DNA of 64,000 nt from JAZGGS01 sp963764825 (GTDB lineage: Bacteria > Bacteroidota > Ignavibacteria > Ignavibacteriales > Ignavibacteriaceae). The stretch spans positions 186,001 through 250,000 of the forward strand of contig CAVXUA010000009.1 of the NCBI GenBank assembly GCA_963764825.1, given 5' to 3'. The translations under genes were made by a program, and so were the position numbers. Below are positions 51,000-61,109 of this stretch, piece by piece; within the stretch, counting starts at the first letter, position 1; each line of letters starts with the position of its first letter. The notes beneath the pieces were generated by a model. That model searched no databases. It was given only the letters and a program-made list of their open reading frames with translations, and had not been told where the DNA came from.

Positions 51000-52199
51000 A
51001 TGAAAATACTAGTTCTTAATTGCGGCAGCTCTTCTATTAAATACCAATTTATCGATACCGAATCAAAAACAGAGCTTGCTAAAGGTGCGGTAGAGAGGAT
51101 TGGAATGAGCGGTGCGGTTCTTTCTCATACAAGGTATGACGGAGACAAAATAAAAATTGCAGGAGAAATATTAGATCACACAATGGCTATTGAGTATGTT
51201 CTTGGAGTAATGTTAAGTAAAAACCATGGAGTTATTGATGAGAAGGAAGATATCGAAGCTGTTGGACACAGGGTTGTGCATGGTGGTGAAACCTTTTCAG
51301 ATTCAGTTCTAATAACCGAAGAGGTTGTTAAAGTTCTTCAGGATAATATTGAATTAGCTCCTTTGCATAACCCACCTAATATTAAAGGTATTCAGGCAGT
51401 TACAAGGATACTACCGGGTACTCCGCAGGTTGGTGTATTCGATACGGCTTTTCATGTTAAAATGCCGCCCAAGGCATATTTATATGGTATTCCGTATGAG
51501 CTATATAAAAAGCATAAAATTAGAAGATATGGATTTCACGGTACATCTCATCGATATGTTTCGCAGATTGCTGCAGAAAACTTAGGCATGGATATTTCGG
51601 AGTTAAAGATTATAACCACGCATCTTGGCAACGGAAGCAGCATGGCAGCAGTTAAAAACGGACAATCAATAGATACGACGATGGGATTTACACCTCTTGA
51701 AGGATTGTTGATGGGTACAAGAAGTGGTGATATTGATCCTTCGTTAATTTTATATATTATGGGTAAGGAAGGGCTTTCCCTAAGCGAAGCAGGTACTTTG
51801 TTAAACAAACACAGCGGATTGATTGGTGTTAGTGGAGAAAGCAGCGATATGAGGGAGATACTGGCGGCTGTAAAAGATGAACATAAAAGAGCCCGTTATG
51901 CTTTTGAAATGTTTTGTTACAGGATTAAAAAGTATATAGGTGCTTACACTGCAGCAATGGGTGGACTCGATGTACTTGTTTTTACCGGGGGTATTGGTGA
52001 GAACGCCGTTGAAGTGAGGCAGGAAGTTTGCAATGATATGAAGTTTCTGGGCATTGAACTTGATGATCTAAAAAATGAAAATAATGAAACGGTTATTTCA
52101 ACTGAATCATCTAAAGTTTCTGTTATGCGGATTCCTACAAACGAGGAACTGGTAATTGCAATGGATACAAACAGAATTGTTGAAGAATCGGTGAATTAA
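51000..52199 (+). CDS. ackA: Acetate kinase
   Basis: 399 residues, intact. Starts MKILVLNCGSSSIKYQFIDT, then GHRVVHGGETFSDSV, PLHNPPN, FDTAFHVKMPPKAYLYGIPY, RRYGFHGTSHRYV, TTHLGNGSSMAAVKNG, TPLEGLLMGTRSGDIDPSLI and VFTGGIGENAVEVRQEV. Converts acetyl phosphate and ADP to acetate and ATP. No phosphotransacetylase gene lies next to it in this window. Confidence 0.97.
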   Translation: MKILVLNCGSSSIKYQFIDTESKTELAKGAVERIGMSGAVLSHTRYDGDKIKIAGEILDHTMAIEYVLGVMLSKNHGVIDEKEDIEAVGHRVVHGGETFSDSVLITEEVVKVLQDNIELAPLHNPPNIKGIQAVTRILPGTPQVGVFDTAFHVKMPPKAYLYGIPYELYKKHKIRRYGFHGTSHRYVSQIAAENLGMDISELKIITTHLGNGSSMAAVKNGQSIDTTMGFTPLEGLLMGTRSGDIDPSLILYIMGKEGLSLSEAGTLLNKHSGLIGVSGESSDMREILAAVKDEHKRARYAFEMFCYRIKKYIGAYTAAMGGLDVLVFTGGIGENAVEVRQEVCNDMKFLGIELDDLKNENNETVISTESSKVSVMRIPTNEELVIAMDTNRIVEESVN

Positions 52200-52270
52200 T
52201 TTTACGAAACTTGTTATAGTAACAATGTCGTTCCCGGTTACAAACATTAAGTAACAACAGCGAGGTAAAA

Positions 52271-53062
52271 ATGAACTTCGGATTGCATGGTAAAACAGCA
52301 GTAGTAACTGCTTCCAGTAAAGGAATTGGAAAAGCTGTTGCTGAAGCTTTTGCTGCAGAAGGTTGCCAGGTTGCCATTTCTTCCCGGACTAAATCAGATT
52401 TGCTTGAAACAGCAAACGAAATAAAATCCAAATATGGTATTGAACCGCTCTGGTCTATTTGCGATCTTAATAAAAATAAAGATATTGAAAACACGATTAA
52501 CACTGTTACCGATCAGTTTGGTGGTATAGATATCTTGGTAAATAACTGCGGGGGACCTGTACCCGGTTTATTTGCCGAGCTCGATGAAAAGGATTGGGAT
52601 CATGCATACGAACAAGTTTTACTTAGTGTTGTAAGGATATCTAAACTAGTAATACCACAAATGATACGAAATGATTGGGGAAGGATAATAAATATTACAT
52701 CCATTTCTGTCAAACAACCGGTTGATAGTTTAATACTCTCTAATTCATTAAGAGCAGGTGTTACCGGTTTTGCAAAATCATTAAGCAACGAAACTGCTAA
52801 ACATAATATTACCGTTAACAATGTTGCACCTGGATTAACACTAACTCACCGCCTTTATGAACTTGCTGTAATTGAAGCAAAGGAAAAAGGAAAATCGCAC
52901 GAAGAAGTGTTAGCTGATATGGCAAAACGTGTTCCTTTGAACCGTCTGGCTGGGCCTGAAGAAATTGCCTCTGCGGTTGTTTTTCTTGCTTCAAAGCAAG
53001 CTGGATATATAACCGGCAACACAATTCAGGTTGATGGTGGATATACAAAGGGTATATTTTGA
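52271..53062 (+). CDS. Atypical short-chain dehydrogenase/reductase
   Basis: 263 residues, intact. Rossmann start NFGLHGKTAVVTASSKGIGK and NNCGGPVPG (NAG-like motif) identify the SDR family, and the end ITGNTIQVDGGYTKG is FabG-like. The usual Tyr-x-x-x-Lys catalytic pair is not present; the segment after NITSISVKQP reads VDSLILSNSLRAGVTGFAKS, where Tyr is Asn and Lys is Arg. This 'SN-x-x-R' form occurs in a known divergent group often labelled 3-oxoacyl-ACP reductase. The substrate is not known. Its stop is one base before that of the next gene on the other strand. Confidence 0.85.
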   Translation: MNFGLHGKTAVVTASSKGIGKAVAEAFAAEGCQVAISSRTKSDLLETANEIKSKYGIEPLWSICDLNKNKDIENTINTVTDQFGGIDILVNNCGGPVPGLFAELDEKDWDHAYEQVLLSVVRISKLVIPQMIRNDWGRIINITSISVKQPVDSLILSNSLRAGVTGFAKSLSNETAKHNITVNNVAPGLTLTHRLYELAVIEAKEKGKSHEEVLADMAKRVPLNRLAGPEEIASAVVFLASKQAGYITGNTIQVDGGYTKGIF

Positions 53063-54988
53063 TTATTTCATCAGCAACATCTTCTTAGATTCGGAATAAT
53101 TTCCGGAAGTTAATTGATAAACATACATTCCACTCGGCAAATCATTTCCATTAAAAGTAATTCTGTAATTTCCAGCAGATTGATATTCATCTATTACTAA
53201 TGCAACTTCTTCTCCTAACGAATTAAAGACCTTCAGACTAACAAAGCCATCATTGCCAAGCTGGTAATTAATAATTGTTGCCGGGTTAAAAGGGTTAGGG
53301 TAGTTTTGCTCTAAATGGATTGTGGAAACAGTAACACCGTTAACCTCAATTTCCTCTGAGAATGTAATGCTGCCATCATAATCAATTTGTTTGAGCCGGT
53401 AAGATAGAGTTCCTGCTATTCCTTCATCACTAAACCTGTATTTCTGTGTCTCAGTAGTGGTACCATGTCCTTCAACAAAGCCGATCGTGATCCATCCCTG
53501 TTCAGCTAATTTTCTTTCTAATTCAAATCCCAGGTTATTCGTTTCGCTAACAGTTGTCCATTCTAACCGGGTTTTACCATTAACAATTCTTGCACTAAAG
53601 TTGATAAGTTCCACAGGAATAACGGCATCTATGACTGCAGTGTAAATATCCATATCAAATCCACCTGCTCGTTCGTCTGTCCAAACAGGCACAATTTTAT
53701 TGCCATAAAAATCAAGCTGAATGTAATCACCAAATCTTACATCACTATTTGGAATGTTTGTGGGGGATTGTGCAGAGCTAACAAGTTCATTAGAAAAAGT
53801 TGCTCCTCCGTCTGTTGATTTTGCAATGAAAGCTTCAATAACATTATTACTTGACGTGTTTCTCGTATCGTAAAAAAGGATGACAATGTCCCCATTCTGT
53901 CCTACAGCTATTGATGGCCAGTATTGAAGTTTGCCATTTCCGATAGGATCGTTATTAATACGAGCCGGGGCAGACCAATTATTTCCTCCATCAGATGAAA
54001 AACTCAGGAACACATCATCATCACCATTTCTTTCATCATTCCATGTTACATAAATATATCCGTGCCGGGGTCCTAGACTATGATCAACAGCCATAGTTGG
54101 AAACCAAGCATCAGGTGTATTACTAACTATAACATCAGACCCAAAAGTTACACCACCATCAGTTGATTTATCAAAAAGGATTCTTGTGCTACCACTAAAT
54201 CCCCTCCATACAATGTAGAGATCTCCGTTGGGCGCCACGGCAGGGTAGGAGCCCTGTACACCTCCTGTTAAGTCACTTACCAAAACGGGGGAACTCCAAG
54301 ATACACCTTCATCAGTTGATCTGGTTAAAAGAATTTCAGTTGAAGAAGCGAACCTTGTCCAACTTAAATAAAGATTATTTGCAAAAGGACTTGATGGAGT
54401 TAAATCTGCAGCAGCCCATTCTTTATCTTCAAATCCCGGTCCTGTTGCAATTTCATAGACATCATTAAATGTTACACCTTCATCAAAAGATTTAAAAACC
54501 CATAGTTCGCCAACTCCTGTTAATTCATTTAAAGAAACAGTATAGATATAAAAATTTCCTGCAGTATCAACACCAACAACCGGGTCGCTGCTTAATGGTG
54601 CATCTGGAATAATCTGTGGCAGCAACTGGCTAACAGACCAGGTTTCTCCTCCATTGGTTGAATAACTATAACCAATCCTGCGTAATGGCGGGTTAACGCC
54701 TGTTCTAAAGTCGCGCCAGGCAGCCACAACCCTATTAGGATTTTTTCTGCTTATCATAACAGAAGGTTCGTTTTGTGGTTCGGGATTATTGGAGATATTC
54801 ACATTATCAAATTCGGAATAAAAAATGATGTGGGTTCAAATGAAATTGGAGTGAACGAATGTGGGAATCTGCTCAACCATTCTTCAGCATTTATTTCAAG
54901 TGGTTCATCAATTATTACTTCCTGTGAAAATGAAGAAACTGAAAACACTAATTATAAAAAGGGAAAGGAAGAGTAAAGATTTTTTCAT
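53063..54988 (-). CDS. T9SS-sorted BNR/sialidase-like protein (frame broken twice)
   Basis: About 640 residues. Start MKKSLLFLSLFIISVFSFFI, a signal peptide, then a break after IFTGS near 54915, with IIDEPLEINAEEWLSRFPHS in the next frame and a second shift near 54805. The body has six or more BNR-like repeats: GYSYSTNGGETWSVSQ, VFKSFDEGVTFND, LTRSTDEGVSWSS, LFDKSTDGGVTFGSD, LSFSSDGGNNWSAP, AKSTDGGATFSN. It then has a fibronectin-like segment (LINFSARIVNGKTRLEW) and the sorting domain NYPNPFNPATIINYQLGN to SKKMLLMK. The sialidase catalytic Arg triad and Tyr were not identified; carbohydrate binding is likely, activity unproven. Confidence 0.8.
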
Positions 54989-55068
54989 GTTAGATAACCT
55001 TATTATATTATACAGAATAATAAATATTACAACTTCTATGTTATTAAACAAACCAGACTATTTGGCAC

Positions 55069-55096
55069 AAAAAAGGCGATCCTATTAGATCGCCTT
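55069..55096 (-). terminator. Intrinsic terminator after the sugar dehydrogenase gene
   Basis: On the minus strand: GGCGATC-TAATAG-GATCGCC followed by TTTTTTGTG. The stem is 7 bp and perfect; it lies about 30 bases after the stop at 55122. Confidence 0.85.
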
Positions 55097-55121
55097 AATA
55101 AATAAAAACAATTTCTGATAC

Positions 55122-57148
55122 TTATTTTATAAATAACATTTTGATCACATCTGTAAATCTTTTATCCGTAACCAGAGATTCTGCATTCATTTTAAGATAG
55201 TAAACTCCTGATGAGAAGTCCATCCAGCATTCCATTCTTCTTCATAAAAACCTGCCTGCAAAGTATCATCAACCAGAATTCCTATTTCTTTCCCAAGTGA
55301 ATTGTAAACAGTTATTTTCAAATTACTTTCTTCCGGGATACTATATTTTATTACTGTACTTGGATTAAATGGATTTGGATAATTCTGCGAAATAAAATAT
55401 TCACCTGGGAGAAAGTCATTTCCTTCATTAGTTGGTGAAGAAGTATTAGCTGAGTCTTCATTGCTGTAAAATGAATTTACATCAACTATATAAGCAAAAG
55501 CACGATAGTAATATACGTTGTTTGGGCTTACACTATTATCGTATAGATAGTTACATTTGTACTAACAGAATCAATAATACTATATGTGCCGCCTAAACCA
55601 GTTTTTCTCTCAATCTTATATCCGTCCTCCTGAAATTCATTATCCTGCCATGTTACAGTTACCTGGTTGGGGCTGTTGGCTGTTGCAACTAAGATTAGTT
55701 GGTGCGGCTATCCGAACAGGCGTTGTCACTGTAAATTCATTACTGTATGCAGAAAAATTACTACTATTGAAGGCAGCAACCCTATAAGTGTAGGTTACAG
55801 AGTCTGCAAGATCCCAATCCGTATACGCTTCTTCATTTGCAGAAACAGAGTCGATCACTTCGAAACCGCCATTCTCTAGTTTTTCTTTCGATTACAAAGC
55901 CATCTTCATTAATTGAGTTATCAATCCAGGTAAGATCAACAATAATTATTGGCGGAATACCAAGCGTAATTGATGCAAAACCATCAAGGTTTGTAGGTGC
56001 GCTAAGAGTTCCGGTAGGAGTAAATCGATATATATTTCCGTTAAATGATGTAATGTATAATTCATTATTTTGATCAAGCCCAAAAGATGTAATATCTCCG
56101 GTGGCAGTTAAAAGAAATTCGTTAGTTGGAGGATTGATACCATCATAATCAAGTGCCCAGATTAATTTTGTTACATAGTCTCCGTAAATATATTTCCCGT
56201 TAAGTTCGGGAACGTTTTGCCCGCGGTAAACATATCCACCCGTTACAGAAAACCCAGTTGGATGATCATATTCCCAAATGGGATCAATATATTCAGGATA
56301 ATTACAGCCGGATAAATCGTATGAGTGTGTACCTTCGTAGCATCGCCAGCCATAATTCTTTCCACTTTCAATAATATCAACTTCCTCCCAGGAACCTTGT
56401 CCCACATCAGCAGCCCAGAAGAAATCAGTCACAGGATCGAAGCTGCATCGCCAAGGGTTTCGCATACCCCATGCATAAATTTCTTTTATAACATTTCCTG
56501 TACTATCTACAAAAGGATTATCCGGTGGTATTGCATAATTCAATCCGGGATCCTGGTTATCAACATCTATTCTTAAAATTTTACCCAGCATTGTTGTTAT
56601 ATTTTGTCCGTTATTTTGTGGATCGCCACCTGAGCCGCCATCACCAGTTGCAATATAAAGGTAGCCGTCAGATTGTCTGAAACCTATCCATCCGCCATTA
56701 TGGTTGCCGAAAGGTTGATTAAAATTAAAAAGTTCAAACTCACTATTCTTATCTGCTGAATCAGGATTGGCTGCAGAAACCTGGAAGCGTGATATAATCG
56801 TTCTTCGCGGACTACTTGCGGTATAATTAACATAAAAATAACCGTTAGTTTCATAGTCGGGATGAAAAGCTAATCCAAGTAAACCCATTTCTCCCCCTGC
56901 GGAAACACGGTCTGTAATATCTAAAAATGTTTTAGATGTTAAAGTTGAAGGCGAATTCTCAAAAACCTTTATTCTCCCGGACTACGTTCAAGAACAAATA
57001 TCCTATTGCTGCCATCACCGGCGTGTGTTAAATATAGTGCGCTGCTAAACGACAGGTTGGGGAAAGCTTCCTCCAAACTAAATTGGGCATTTGTTGATGC
57101 TGATAATATCACTATCAACATTAATACAATGAACTTATTTTTTTTCAT
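55122..57148 (-). CDS. PQQ-type sugar dehydrogenase with T9SS sorting domain (frame broken at least three times)
   Basis: About 675 residues. Signal peptide (FIVLMLIVILSASTNAQ), then the glucose/sorbosone dehydrogenase fold: LEEAFPNLSFSSALYLTHAG, GGEMGLLGLAFHPDYETNGY, NHNGGWIGFRQSDGYLYIAT, GDGGSGGDPQNNGQN, LRIDVDNQDPG, YAWGMRNPWRCSFDPVTDFF, ADVGQGSWEEVDII, with residues that in the family bind calcium and PQQ. Two fibronectin-III domains follow and the sorting domain NYPNPFNPSTVIKYSIPEES. Breaks near 56980, 55850, 55600 and 55215. Secreted, so it oxidises sugars or aldoses outside the cell. PQQ synthesis genes are not here. Confidence 0.8.
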
Positions 57149-57185
57149 CCAAGCTACCTTTCCTGTTTACTTTCGTATTAACTTT

Positions 57186-60100
57186 TTACTTTTTTCTTCT
57201 CTTTAATTCTTTCTTTAACCTGGTCAGGTCAAAGGAGAGACCTTCTGCACGGGCTGTAAGATTAGCAACAGTGATAAATATCTCTTTCGTGTTGCTTAAA
57301 AATTCTAGTTCAAAATTTTTCCTGGAAGGTTTAGCTCCCGGAGATTTTTTCTTGCTTACTTTTTTCTCTAAGAAGGGTTTTTCTAGAGTGGTATAATTTA
57401 TTAGTACAGATATTAATAAAACCCAATTTAGTAGCAATTGAAAGCGCTCTTTATTAAAATATGTTATCCCTTCATACTCATTAGCGTGCAAAAACTTAAG
57501 AACAATATCATTATCAAGCAATACTGAAACAGGTAACTTGGTTAAATAATTTTGAGAATTTGCCTCCTTTTTCTTTTTTGATTTCTTTTTCTTCCCGCTT
57601 TTCAATTTATCATTAAAAATCAGATCATATAAAAGCAGGTTCTCAGCTAACTCAGTTTTTTGAAGATAATTTTCTTCTTCATCCAAATTGCTTAAAAGAT
57701 TATTTATAACCTTTGATAGCATCATGTCATTAAAAATTTCACTAACAACAATTCTGTTTGCTTTCTTTTTCGGTATTGAGTGTCTTAGTGCTAATGTATA
57801 GGAACAAGAGTAATAAATCGGTTCCAAAATTAAGCTGCTCGTTTACAGGTAAATTTATATTAATTCCCTGTATCCATTTAGGAACATTTTTCCTCTTATT
57901 TAACCTAATCCAGAACTGGTAAAAGCTTCGGGTTGCTTTAATTGCAGAAGTAAATTTTTCTAATCTCCGCTCGGAATCAAAATCAAATTCAGCGGTTTTA
58001 TTTATTTGAACCACAACATTTTCAAATGCAGTTATTATTGCAGGCGGAAGTTTGATGTCATCCTGTTTTTTATTTTTAGTTTTAGAAGAAGTGAGTAGAT
58101 AGTTTCTGAATTTTTCCAGGTTATCCACTGAAAAAAGTACTTCAATAGAGCTATGCAAGGGGATAAGATCCATCTCCTTAATTGCTTCTTCAACAGATGA
58201 AATTCCTTTCCCATTCAGGTGATTGTAAAGATGCATGTATTTACCGGAGGCATCATAAATTTCTACAAAATTATAGCATACCCTGTACTGGTAACCAAAC
58301 AAATGAATACCGAAACCATTTTTGGATAGTTCCTTGCCAGAAAGAAGATATTGCAGTTGAGTCCTGTGATCGGTATAAATATAGAAGTAACCCACCAGTG
58401 GTTTAAAGCCAAGTACATTTGAAATTTTTCGCGGATTCTTTGAACCCCCTTTGTTATTTACCGTTGCTTTCAAACAAGAGTACCTTATTGAACCGTTTGC
58501 CTGGGAATAAGAATTATTATAGAGGACCAGCGCAATTTCATTATCAACCTTGTTACTGAATGCAAAAACATTATTGTTTATTTCATCATTATTTTCAATG
58601 AAATTGTAAAGTTCAAAATTTTCTGCCTGGCTGAATAAGTGGCGCATTTTAAGCAAGGGAAAGAGTTCTTTTTTGTGTCTCCACGTAAGATGTTCATCAA
58701 CCGGTTCATCGTAGTATGCTTGTTTGTATTCCATCCCATATTTTTCAGAATAACCTTCAACCTGCCCATGTCCAAACATAGGAAGCCCCGGTAGTGTAAC
58801 CATCATTACTGCTACACCAAAATATTTATCTCCTTTACCAAACTGGTTAACAGCAGTTTCTTCATCGGGGTTGCTCATAAAATTTACGTAGCGTTTTAAG
58901 ATTTCGGGATTATATTCCAAAGTGTTCTTTAACAAATCCCTATATTTATCGTTCTCTTCCTTCATCATCATATGCATAAAAGCGCTGTTGTAAACCCTGT
59001 GCATTCCAAGTGTGCGCACAAAGTAACTTTCCATCAACCAAAAAGCTTCGGCAAGAAGCAGCGTACCTGGTAAAGCTTCGCTAACCCTGTCAACAACTTC
59101 ACGCCAGAATTCGGTTGGCATTAGCGCATTAAATTGTGCGCGTTGTCATCGAATAATCTGAGCGTGATGGAATTGCTCCGCCTTCTCCCGGTTTAGGGAA
59201 CCATAACCGCTGGTAATGTTTTTTTGCAAGTGTCATTGCCGCATCAAACCTGATAATAGGAGTTTTATGGGCAACGTGGATAATAGTTTGGATCAACGAT
59301 TCCTTAACTTCAGGATTCAGTACGTTTAATTGTGCTGTATCGTTCCATGGCATATGGGTTCCATCATTGCCATGGTAAATGATAGCGTTTATCTCCTGTG
59401 TAGGCATCTCTTCTTTCAAATACTACGGCAGCATCCGACCTGTTATAATAATTATCTTCAATTCTTACTTCTACCCGGTTATCATCAGAAAGATTTGAGT
59501 CCGGTAAATTTATATGCTGGAAAAGGCGGTTCGGTTGATTGAATATAGTAGTCAGGTTTTTCAATAATCCATTTAGAATAAATGCCAGTATGATTTGGCA
59601 CCATATCACTTGCCAGCCTTATTCCTCGTTGCCATGCACGCTCTTTCAAATTTTGAAAAGCATCTTCGCCGCCAATCTCATTTGCAATTACATAATCAAA
59701 TAAAGAATAAGCAGAAGCTGCTGCCTGCGGGTTACCAGTTTGCTGTTTTATTTTTTGTGAAGCACTGCTTCGTTCCCAAATGCCAATCAGCCAGAGAGCA
59801 GTAAAATTCCATTGTGCGAGCAAATTAAGTTCTTCATCAGGAATCTGGTCTAGTCTTTTAATTTCAATATCATATTTTTTAGATAATTGGTGCATCCATA
59901 CAAAGATATTTTTTGCAATCATTACAACTTCAGGTATCCAATGTGTGTCTTCACTAAATTTTTCAAATTCATCTAAATGCAAATCGCCATCATCTCCAAT
60001 TGATTTCTCATCGCCTCCCATTATCTTTAATTGATGAGGAGATGGATAAACTGGAACTGGCGGGGTGGCTTTTTCGCCGCCGCCCATTTTTATAAATAAT

Positions 60101-60859
60101 CTATATTCTTCTTTAATTAAGTCTGCAGCTTTTAATAACCTGGTAAAAATTCCATCTCCAATAAAAATTTTCCATTCCCTCCTTATAAACTCAAGTTGCT
60201 GCTCTAAGCTGTGGGGGTTAGTAATTAGCGGGATTTTAAGTAAAGAGAAGAGATGCATGCCCCCTATACCGGTTGGTTTTTCTTTATCAAAAAACTTTTC
60301 AGTTTTTTCTATCAGCTCTGTGTACTTTGTTTCTTTATGCAGCACTTCGTCAGAAAATAACTCTTTTAATTTAGATGCTGCAGGGTTACGATTTTCAAGT
60401 TTAATAATATTAATTCTTCAAGAATAATTTCAGTATTTGGTTTTCCACTTGTTGAGCCGGATAAATATTTTTCTGGGCTCACTTCTTTTTAAAAACAGAC
60501 AACGGGGGAAATTCATTTACAAAGGAAAGGAGGATATTTGATAAATCTTTTTCACCAATATCTTCTTTTAAAAATGTGTTAGCTCTTTTAAAAACCCCCG
60601 GGTTTTCATCCTGTTCATATTTCCTGATTAAGAAATGAAAAACCTCGTGTAATAGTCCAACTGCATTAAGTTCTCCCGGGGTTACAAGTTGATCAACTAA
60701 ACCATCGGATTTTCGTATGCGATTAATTTTATCTGAAAGCAACCTTGACTGGCTAAAATTGGCTATTATTAAATCGCCGGTAATGGAAAAAAGAGATTGA
60801 TCAAAATCATACTTATACCGGGCTGCTTTCGAAATGTGAAAATTAAATTTTATCATCAC
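57186..60859 (-). CDS. Very long GH13 alpha-amylase-family protein (frame broken about six times)
   Basis: About 1220 residues, cytoplasmic (no signal peptide). N-terminal 400 residues are unknown (IKFNFHISKAARYKYDFDQS, LLHEVFHFLIRKYEQ). The GH13 part has LASDMVPNHTGIYSKWIIEK (region I), IRFDAAMTLAKKHYQRLWFP (nucleophile region), TLLLAEAFWLMESYFVRTLG (acid/base Glu) and LPGLPMFGHGQVEGYSEKYG (region near IV). A C-terminal 300-residue helical part has a Lys-rich linker (SGKKKKSKKKKEAN). Breaks at about 60480 (an A5 that should be A6), 60415, 59500, 59390, 59125 and 57790. Acts on alpha-glucans, perhaps glycogen; specificity unknown. It is an order of domains not met in standard amylases. Confidence 0.75.
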
Positions 60860-61109
60860 GATAATTACGCTAATTATTATATAGATTTAGTGAAAAACAA
60901 GAACGATTTTGATCACAATATAATAAAATGAAAAAGAATTATTGGGTTTCCGAATTGTAAACGGGGGTGAAATGCTAGGCTTGAACCGACACAGCTTTTT
61001 TTTTGCAATAATCTGCTCCAATAAAATATCTAAAAACATTACCACAAAAATCATAAATTGAATATCTTCCATCTAAAAGCTATCTTTATCGTTCAATTAG
61101 AAAGGTTCT
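60860..61109. other. Intergenic region without a gene
   Basis: A 250-base spacer between the divergent GH13 and mutS genes. An in-frame but startless minus-strand reading DGRYSIYDFCGNVFRYFIGA then DYCKKKAVSVQA is present (about 60990-61090) and may be a fragment of a lost gene. The stretch GGGGGTGAAATGCTAGGCTT recalls a tmRNA 5' end but has no partner 3' end. Nothing certain. Confidence 0.4.

Noticed and set aside
60961..61010. GGGGGTGAAATG...GAACCGACACAGC, like a tmRNA 5' end
   Set aside because: No matching 3' tRNA-like half or tag reading frame within reach, and the match is short.
60887..61072. A 61-codon minus-strand reading frame before mutS
   Set aside because: Not protein-like in that frame; a different startless frame looks better but is only about 33 codons. 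Treated as no gene.
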